DNA from: Verrucomicrobiota bacterium
GTDB lineage: Bacteria > Verrucomicrobiota > Verrucomicrobiia > Opitutales > Opitutaceae
Direction: 5' to 3'
DNA length: 64,000 nucleotides
Assembly (NCBI GenBank): GCA_026398135.1
Contig: JAPLTN010000004.1
Location: forward strand, 19,638-83,637
In this document: in pieces, positions 58,093 to 64,000 of the stretch
Layout of the letters: each line of letters opens with the position of its first letter
How positions within the stretch are numbered: position 1 is the first letter of the stretch
The notes under the pieces: model-generated
The model's input: the letters and a program-made list of their open reading frames with translations, nothing else
Told to the model about the DNA's origin: nothing
Database searches by the model: none
Program-made: the position numbers and the translations under genes

Positions 58093-61000
58093 ATGAAGCT
58101 CCTGTCCCGTATCAAAACCTACCTGCTCGCCGCCCTGGTAGGAACCATTCTTGCCCCGTATATAAACGCGGCCCCCACGGTCGCGTTCACCAGCCCGGCA
58201 ACAGCCACCTTCACCACGGCGGCCGGAACAACCCAAGTGCTTACCGTTACCGCCACTCCCGATGGCGTAACAGGAATCGCAATTCAACGGGTGGACTTCA
58301 CCATTGGCTCTCAAGTATACAGTGTCGCCACCGCGCCCTACACGTACACATGGTCCATCCCAAGCAACCAAGCCGCTGGCAACGTCACGATCACGGCGGT
58401 CGCTGTCGATACTGCCGGTGTATCAAGCACCGCTGCAACTAGAACGGCAACGATTACCAACCCCTTGCCCATAATCACCCTCACTCCTCCGACTCCCACC
58501 ACGCTCGTCGTGGGTGAAGCCGTATCCCTAAGCGCCTCGGCCTCGGTGGGAACAGGCGCGATTTCCCGCGTGGATTTCTACGCCAATGGTCTCTTACTTA
58601 ATTCCGATACCAGGGATCCTTCCACTGCTCCTTACAGCGCTACTTTTCAATCCCCCGCAATTGGTACCTACAGCATAAATGCCATCGCCGTGGATGACCG
58701 GGGAAATCAGACCACTTCTACGTCTTACTCCGTGAACGTCACAAGCGGTGCCGGCACCCTCCAAGGCCTCTCCCCCTCTACATTGACCTTAGGGCAATCC
58801 GCTAGATTGACCCTTGCGATCAATTCCGCCTTCGATGTCGGTGGAAATGCGATTCAAGATGTAAAATTTTATGTCAATGGTGCACTAACCGACACAGACA
58901 CAACTGCACCCTACACTTATACATTTACCCCGCCTGCTATAGGCGATTACTCCATAACAACGAGAATCACCTACGAAACCAGTCTGCTCACTAGTGATAC
59001 GCCTAACAAAGTCTTAACCGTAAGCCCGCAGACTGCCCCGACGGTCACCCTCTCGCCTCCCAGCCCCGCTTCCTTGGTACTCGGCCAAAGCAGCACCCTG
59101 ACTGCCTCCGCCAGCTCCAACAACGTCGGCGCTTCCCTCTCCCAAGTGGAGTTTTTTGCCAACGGCACCAGCATCGGCGTCGATCTCACCGCGCCCTACT
59201 CGCTCGCCTTCACCCCGGCCTCCGCAGGCAGCTATACCATTACCGCTGTCGCGACCGACAGAACCACGAGCTCCACAACCTCGGCCTCGCAGACCCTCAC
59301 CGTAACCGCAGCAACCCCCCCCACGGTTACGCTCTCAGCCCCCAGCCCCGCTTCCTTGGTCCTAGGGCAGAGAAGCACCCTGACTGCCACCGCCAGTTCC
59401 AACAACGTCGGCGCTTCGCTCACCCGGGTAGAGTTTTTTGCCAACGGCACCAGTATCGGAACCGATTTAAGCTCGCCGTACTCTCTTGCCTTCACCCCGG
59501 CCTCTGCGGGCACCTACACCCTCACCGCCGTCGCCACGGATAGCATCGGCAGCTCCACCACCTCGGGCGCTCAAACGGTCACCGCGACCAGTGGAGTTGC
59601 TCCCGCCGTTTCACTTACCGCTGACAACTTGATTCCTGCGGTCGGTGACACCGTCACGTTATCCGCCACCGCAACCGACGGCGATGGCACAATCAGTAAC
59701 GTCCGCTTCATAGCCTTCGACTCATTTGGTGCGACCGTATCCCTTAGCGGAACCACCACCGATACTGCCTCTCCGTATCAGTATTTTTACATCCCCGGTG
59801 CGGCTGGCATTTACCAGTTTTATGCCATTGCCACCGATAATCTCGGCAACGCAACCACCAGCGCCCCGGTAACAATCACCGTCTCGGCTATAACCAAGCC
59901 TAGTGTAAGCTTCATTTCGCCTACCACCGGCTTCGATTTGGCCGGTGATTTAAGCCGGCTTATCCAAATTGATGCGACGGCAGCCTCCGGTCGGACCATT
60001 CAATACGTCGAAGTTTACGTTAACAATGCGCGTGTACAACAGCTCGTAAAACGCTCAGCCAGCGGATATTATGAATATCGACTTCTCGCCCCGGATTCGA
60101 TTACCCAACGTCGGCCCGGTCAGGTCATCTCGATTAAAGCAATCGATTCCCTGAATACGTCGTCAGACACTCAGGACCTTTCTTTTGCCTACACTCAAAC
60201 CATCCAAGGCACACGACCCAGTGTAAGTTTACTCAATCCCACCAAGCCTGTTAAGCTAAGCAACGGCAAGACTCAAGAGGGCATAAGCATTACCGATGTA
60301 TCTAAGATTAAACTTTATGCCTCGGCCTTCGATCCCGATGGCTCCATCGATAAGGTAACCTTCACCATCCTCCAAGGTCGTCCCGCGTCCGCTACCGCCA
60401 ACATAACTCCTTATATACCAGCTACCCCTGGTAGCGGAACCTCCCCTGGAACCCCGGCTAGCGGCGGCACCGTTGATAGCATCACTATCACTGACCCTGG
60501 CATCGGCTACCTCAATCCCGGCGCGATCTCTATAGACATTGATAGCTCACCCAGTGGTTTAGGGGCCGATGCCTTTGTGGATCTTCCTACCATATATGGT
60601 GGTTTAGCTAAAATCACCCCTGTCAACCGGAGTGGCACCACATACACCACCGCCCCGGCCGTGATTATTGAAGGCCAGCTCGTAGGCCAGGAAGTCTTCA
60701 AACCTTCCTTCGAATTGGGGAACTCCAGTTTAATTGCAACCGGTAGTCGCGTCTGGACCATCGAGATTGATCCGCAAAGCATCGGAATGAACCCTAGCTT
60801 AAATCCCCAAGGTGCCCATCAGAACGAATATTACATTTTAATTCAGGCCATCGATAACCAAGGGAAAATCAACACTCTGGTAGGTCGTGGCTCGCTACCC
60901 GTCTTGGAAGTCGCTGCATCCGCCACCAACCGTCCCACCGTGCCGGTCCTGACTGTGAGCGCCTCCAGCGCCGTCACCGGTCAGGCGATAACCCTCTCCG

Positions 61001-63999
61001 CCACCGCGACCGATTCAGACGATAAAATTTCGGAAATCGCCTTCTTCGCCAACGGCAAACAAATCGGCAAGAGCGACATCGCCAGCCCCTACCAGATATC
61101 CTGGCTGCCCGACAGCGCCGGCACTTACCAAATCGTCGCGGTCGTCAAAGACGAAAGCGGCAATCTCGTAACCTCGCCGGCCTCCACGGTCACGGTCACC
61201 CAATCCACCATCGTGGGCCTCCTCCCCTCGATCACTATCACCGCGCCCGCTGCAAATGCGACCAGCACCGCAGCCAGTACGATACTTCTCACCGCCAGCG
61301 CCTACGACGTCGATGGCTCCATAAGCTCGGTGGATTTTATTGCCAACGGTCAGATCGTCACCCCCACCGCCACCCGCCAAGGCTCTTCCAGCACCTGGCT
61401 GAGCAACTTGAACTTTGCCACGAACAACCTGGCCGCCGGCACCTACGAACTGCGCGCCTTGGTTAAAGATAATGCCAACAATAGCGTTATTTCCGACCCG
61501 GTCACCATCACCGTGGCGCCGGCCAAATCCGCCGCCCCCACCCTGAGCCTCGCCACCCCCTCACCCCCGACGGTTAGCCAGGGGCAGACCAGCCTGCTCC
61601 AAGCCACCCCCACAGCGACCACGGGAGCGAATATCACTAAAGTGGATTTCTATTCGAACGGCTCTTTGATAAGCACCCAAACCGCAAAACCCTATCAATA
61701 CAATTATACAGTGTCGGCGTCCGGTGATTACACCCTGTTTGCCATCGCCTACGACGATCAGGGCAACTCCACTGTAAGCAATACCACCGCACTCACCGCG
61801 AGGGCTGTCTTTGGCATCCCGGTTACTGCTGAACTCATCGATGCCGACGTCATCGGCACCAAGATAGCCACCGGGTCGGTCATGACCTTCAGTGTAGTCG
61901 CAACCCAAGGCGATAGTGCCCTGCAAACCACCACCCTCTACGCGACCAATTCCAAGGGCGTGGCCACAACCCTGGGCCAGGCCGCACGACTGGGGACCAC
62001 TGAACGATTCCAGCTGCGCTACACCAATACCCTCTCGGTGGACACTTATAAAGTTTACGCCACCGTAACGGATGCCAACGGAAACGTGGCGCGCACCGGA
62101 GAACGCACCATCCAGTCCATTGAAGGCACAGCGGGCTCGGTAAGTGTGGATAGCCCCACCGACGGAACCTACAACGTGCTCGAAACATCCTCCTTCGCGC
62201 GTGCGAGTGCGGTTGCCATCTTGGGCAATGCAAATTTCTTAGATCAACAGATCACATCTGTTAAAGTGACCAATCCAGGTTTAAGCTATGCTCCCGGCAC
62301 CCAAGCGATCCTGGAGGTCATCAACGATAGCGTTTACGCCAGTGCCTTCAATGTGCCTATAGTCTCTCGCAGCGTTTCATTGGAGACTACACTCGATGGA
62401 CAGGGGCGAATCACCGGTATATCAGTAGGCTCCATTGGTAACACTCGCCTGCTCTTCTACCAATCTGCACGTATAGTAATACCTGACAATTTCGCAGGCT
62501 CGCAGCCCCTTCCCGTAAGAATTGGCTACACAGCCCAAAATGGAGTTAGCGAGATTCGGCTTTACGCCAATGGCGTACTCGTAGGCACTAAATCACAAGC
62601 TCCCTACGTAATCAACTGGAGCCCTGTATTTGCTGGCGTTTATCAGCTCCACGCCGAACTCATTGATGGCAAGGGTGTGCTCACCACTTCAGTTCCTCGC
62701 ACCATTACTATCTCGCCGGTGTCCAATAAACTGGACGGAGTGACCGTAAATGGCACAACTGCTTACAAGGTAATCGATGGCCTCTATGGAATCATCTACA
62801 ACCGGAACATCAACTCGGATGAAGTGCCTGCCCTGAACTCCAAGTTTAGTTCAAGTGCTTCGACGGAAGATAACCAATATGCCCTGGCCGAAGTCGCAGC
62901 CTCCCTGGTATTAACTGACGGATTCCGCTCCGGTGGTGCCTCGGTTATCCTGTATAATCTGGCGGTACTTAAGCGCGCTCCGTCCATTTCCGAGTACACT
63001 GCTGGGCTGGAGTCACTGACCACTACGGGGATTACCCCCACTGTGGCGGCCGAGACCTATCTCGCCAAACTGCTATCCAGCACCGAATACTCGCAGAACT
63101 TTGGTCAAACCGCGGAGTTGCTGGTGGTAAATTCCACCCAATACCCGAAGGTTCAAAGCTTTGCCTTGAATGTTTATGAAGGAATTTATGGCGCGAAGCC
63201 CAAGTCGAAGGGGGCGCAAAACGCCCTGGCCCAAAGCTTCATGAACCGCTTCAGCGGCCTGACCAGCAATGGGGCCAACAGCGCAGCGTTGATCGCAAAT
63301 AGGTTGTACACTTATCTGACCGAGGAGCGCAAGGGTCCCAACGGGGAAATTCTTGAAGGTCGGCTTCGTACGGTCGCCCTCAGCTATGCGTTGCGTAATG
63401 GCACTGTAGCCACCAACGCAGAAATCACCGCTCGACAAAAGCTATCCGCATCGAGTGTGGCCAATAACTTCCTCAACGACACTTCCTTGGTGGAAACCAA
63501 GCCGGTCTTCCGCGTTAATCCCGTATCGCAGTCCTTCACTGCGGGCCAAACCCGCGAATTGTCGGTATCGGTTGCAGCCAATCCACGCGCCTCGCTACAA
63601 TGGTTCAAAGATAAGCAAGCCATACCCGGCGCCACCGGGAAGACCCTTACCGTAAACAGTGCGGGCAGCTACACGGTGGTTGCAATCAATGCGAAAGGTA
63701 AAGTCTCGTCCAAAGCCGCCAAGATTACGGTAACCCCCGTGGCCCCCGTTCTCTCGACATCCTCGGTAAGAGTCGCCCGTGGCCAATCCATCAGTGCGGT
63801 TACCACCAGCAACGGCAAAGCCGGCCTGACCTATTACGCCAAGGGCCTGCCCAGCGGGATCGCCATTAACCCAAGCACTGGCGTGATCTCTGGCGTCGTC
63901 TCCGAAAAAGCTAAACCAGGCACCGTCGCAGCTCAAATCTGGACCCAGTCCGGCAAAGCACGCAGCGGCAGCGTTACCTTGAGTATCACCGTTCAATAG
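58093..63999 (+). CDS. Giant secreted Ig-repeat protein, candidate adhesin
   Basis: 1,968 residues, complete, ending TAG at 63997-63999. A signal peptide (YLLAALVGTILAPYINAA) precedes about 13 Ig/fibronectin-like repeats of 90-110 residues, each with a variant of VEFFANGTSIG, a PYS turn and AGTYTLTAVATD (Big_9-type). Two inserts carry a GxGY motif (ITDPGIGYLNPG near 800 and VTNPGLSYAPG near 1393). From about 1,550 to 1,800 a helical region resembles DUF4214 (YKVIDGLYGIIYNRNI). Two more beta domains end the chain, the first Ig-like (LQWFKDKQAIPGATG), the second like putative-Ig He_PIG (GLPSGIAINPSTGVISG). Beta-rich, cysteine-poor and Thr/Ser-rich, it is very likely surface-exposed or secreted. 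It follows the secretin gene by 142 bp. Confidence 0.85.
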   Translation: MKLLSRIKTYLLAALVGTILAPYINAAPTVAFTSPATATFTTAAGTTQVLTVTATPDGVTGIAIQRVDFTIGSQVYSVATAPYTYTWSIPSNQAAGNVTITAVAVDTAGVSSTAATRTATITNPLPIITLTPPTPTTLVVGEAVSLSASASVGTGAISRVDFYANGLLLNSDTRDPSTAPYSATFQSPAIGTYSINAIAVDDRGNQTTSTSYSVNVTSGAGTLQGLSPSTLTLGQSARLTLAINSAFDVGGNAIQDVKFYVNGALTDTDTTAPYTYTFTPPAIGDYSITTRITYETSLLTSDTPNKVLTVSPQTAPTVTLSPPSPASLVLGQSSTLTASASSNNVGASLSQVEFFANGTSIGVDLTAPYSLAFTPASAGSYTITAVATDRTTSSTTSASQTLTVTAATPPTVTLSAPSPASLVLGQRSTLTATASSNNVGASLTRVEFFANGTSIGTDLSSPYSLAFTPASAGTYTLTAVATDSIGSSTTSGAQTVTATSGVAPAVSLTADNLIPAVGDTVTLSATATDGDGTISNVRFIAFDSFGATVSLSGTTTDTASPYQYFYIPGAAGIYQFYAIATDNLGNATTSAPVTITVSAITKPSVSFISPTTGFDLAGDLSRLIQIDATAASGRTIQYVEVYVNNARVQQLVKRSASGYYEYRLLAPDSITQRRPGQVISIKAIDSLNTSSDTQDLSFAYTQTIQGTRPSVSLLNPTKPVKLSNGKTQEGISITDVSKIKLYASAFDPDGSIDKVTFTILQGRPASATANITPYIPATPGSGTSPGTPASGGTVDSITITDPGIGYLNPGAISIDIDSSPSGLGADAFVDLPTIYGGLAKITPVNRSGTTYTTAPAVIIEGQLVGQEVFKPSFELGNSSLIATGSRVWTIEIDPQSIGMNPSLNPQGAHQNEYYILIQAIDNQGKINTLVGRGSLPVLEVAASATNRPTVPVLTVSASSAVTGQAITLSATATDSDDKISEIAFFANGKQIGKSDIASPYQISWLPDSAGTYQIVAVVKDESGNLVTSPASTVTVTQSTIVGLLPSITITAPAANATSTAASTILLTASAYDVDGSISSVDFIANGQIVTPTATRQGSSSTWLSNLNFATNNLAAGTYELRALVKDNANNSVISDPVTITVAPAKSAAPTLSLATPSPPTVSQGQTSLLQATPTATTGANITKVDFYSNGSLISTQTAKPYQYNYTVSASGDYTLFAIAYDDQGNSTVSNTTALTARAVFGIPVTAELIDADVIGTKIATGSVMTFSVVATQGDSALQTTTLYATNSKGVATTLGQAARLGTTERFQLRYTNTLSVDTYKVYATVTDANGNVARTGERTIQSIEGTAGSVSVDSPTDGTYNVLETSSFARASAVAILGNANFLDQQITSVKVTNPGLSYAPGTQAILEVINDSVYASAFNVPIVSRSVSLETTLDGQGRITGISVGSIGNTRLLFYQSARIVIPDNFAGSQPLPVRIGYTAQNGVSEIRLYANGVLVGTKSQAPYVINWSPVFAGVYQLHAELIDGKGVLTTSVPRTITISPVSNKLDGVTVNGTTAYKVIDGLYGIIYNRNINSDEVPALNSKFSSSASTEDNQYALAEVAASLVLTDGFRSGGASVILYNLAVLKRAPSISEYTAGLESLTTTGITPTVAAETYLAKLLSSTEYSQNFGQTAELLVVNSTQYPKVQSFALNVYEGIYGAKPKSKGAQNALAQSFMNRFSGLTSNGANSAALIANRLYTYLTEERKGPNGEILEGRLRTVALSYALRNGTVATNAEITARQKLSASSVANNFLNDTSLVETKPVFRVNPVSQSFTAGQTRELSVSVAANPRASLQWFKDKQAIPGATGKTLTVNSAGSYTVVAINAKGKVSSKAAKITVTPVAPVLSTSSVRVARGQSISAVTTSNGKAGLTYYAKGLPSGIAINPSTGVISGVVSEKAKPGTVAAQIWTQSGKARSGSVTLSITVQ
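59041..59604 (+). repeat. Tandem duplication of a 282-bp Ig-unit coding segment
   Basis: Units 59041-59322 and 59323-59604 are closely similar at DNA level (for example the shared stretches around CAACAACGTCGGCGCTTC and GAGTTTTTTGCCAACGGCAC), much closer than any other pair of repeats in the giant gene. Each encodes 94 residues. Confidence 0.75.
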
Positions 64000-64000
64000 T

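Overview
The window is GC-rich (roughly 60-65 % by eye), gene-dense bacterial chromosome with no tRNA, rRNA, CRISPR array, transposase or phage module that I can see, and no gene-free stretch above about 250 bases. The gene content points to Verrucomicrobiota, most likely an Opitutaceae-like lineage. It carries a complete pilus-like cluster of the kind known in Akkermansia as Amuc_1102 to Amuc_1098, a DUF1800/DUF1501 pair typical of the PVC group, and two PilT-family ATPases. Shine-Dalgarno sequences are mostly weak or absent, so many starts were chosen by homology. The taxonomic call is inference from gene content.

Layout. 1-3.8 kb: tail of an unknown gene, a methyltransferase and two PilT-type ATPases (minus). 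3.8-12.2 kb: mfd, an unknown exported protein, a parvulin-type peptidyl-prolyl isomerase, an acetyl-CoA hydrolase/succinyl-CoA:acetate CoA-transferase and a small membrane protein. 12.2-16.7 kb, minus strand: a CysJ-like flavoprotein reductase lacking its flavodoxin domain, fabG, acpP, a terminator, fabF and ymdB. 16.8-21.4 kb, plus strand: an RsuA/RluB pseudouridine synthase, an SH3-like secreted protein, folD, a response regulator/histidine kinase that looks broken, and proC. 21.4-29.3 kb, minus strand: a STAS protein, acnA, a peroxiredoxin, then tig-clpP-clpX, with one small plus-strand gene. 29.4-34.2 kb, plus strand: tsaB-like, alr, DUF1800, DUF1501. 34.2-38.3 kb, minus strand: two tandem amtB-glnK cassettes, the first behind a strong sigma-54 promoter. 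38.3-43.9 kb: aspS, an FAD 2-hydroxyacid oxidase, a D-2-hydroxyacid dehydrogenase and an Ldh2-type dehydrogenase. 44-50.6 kb: gluQ, a Tat-exported HisC-like aminotransferase, a REPIN-like palindromic element, pdhC-pdhB-pdhA and a NUDIX hydrolase. 50.7-64 kb, plus strand: the pilus-like cluster followed by a 1,968-residue Ig-repeat surface protein.

How they work together. The fab genes form a fatty-acid elongation block. tig-clpP-clpX is the classic folding/proteolysis block. The amtB-glnK cassettes make a nitrogen-responsive ammonium uptake unit. pdhABC supplies pyruvate dehydrogenase without its E3. The last 13 kb is the most distinctive part: an inner-membrane platform (PilM fused to a PilN-like segment, plus two single-span proteins), a secretin, and a giant repeat protein that is a candidate surface partner. 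No pilin or assembly ATPase lies next to them; the PilT-like ATPases sit about 47 kb away at the other end of the window.
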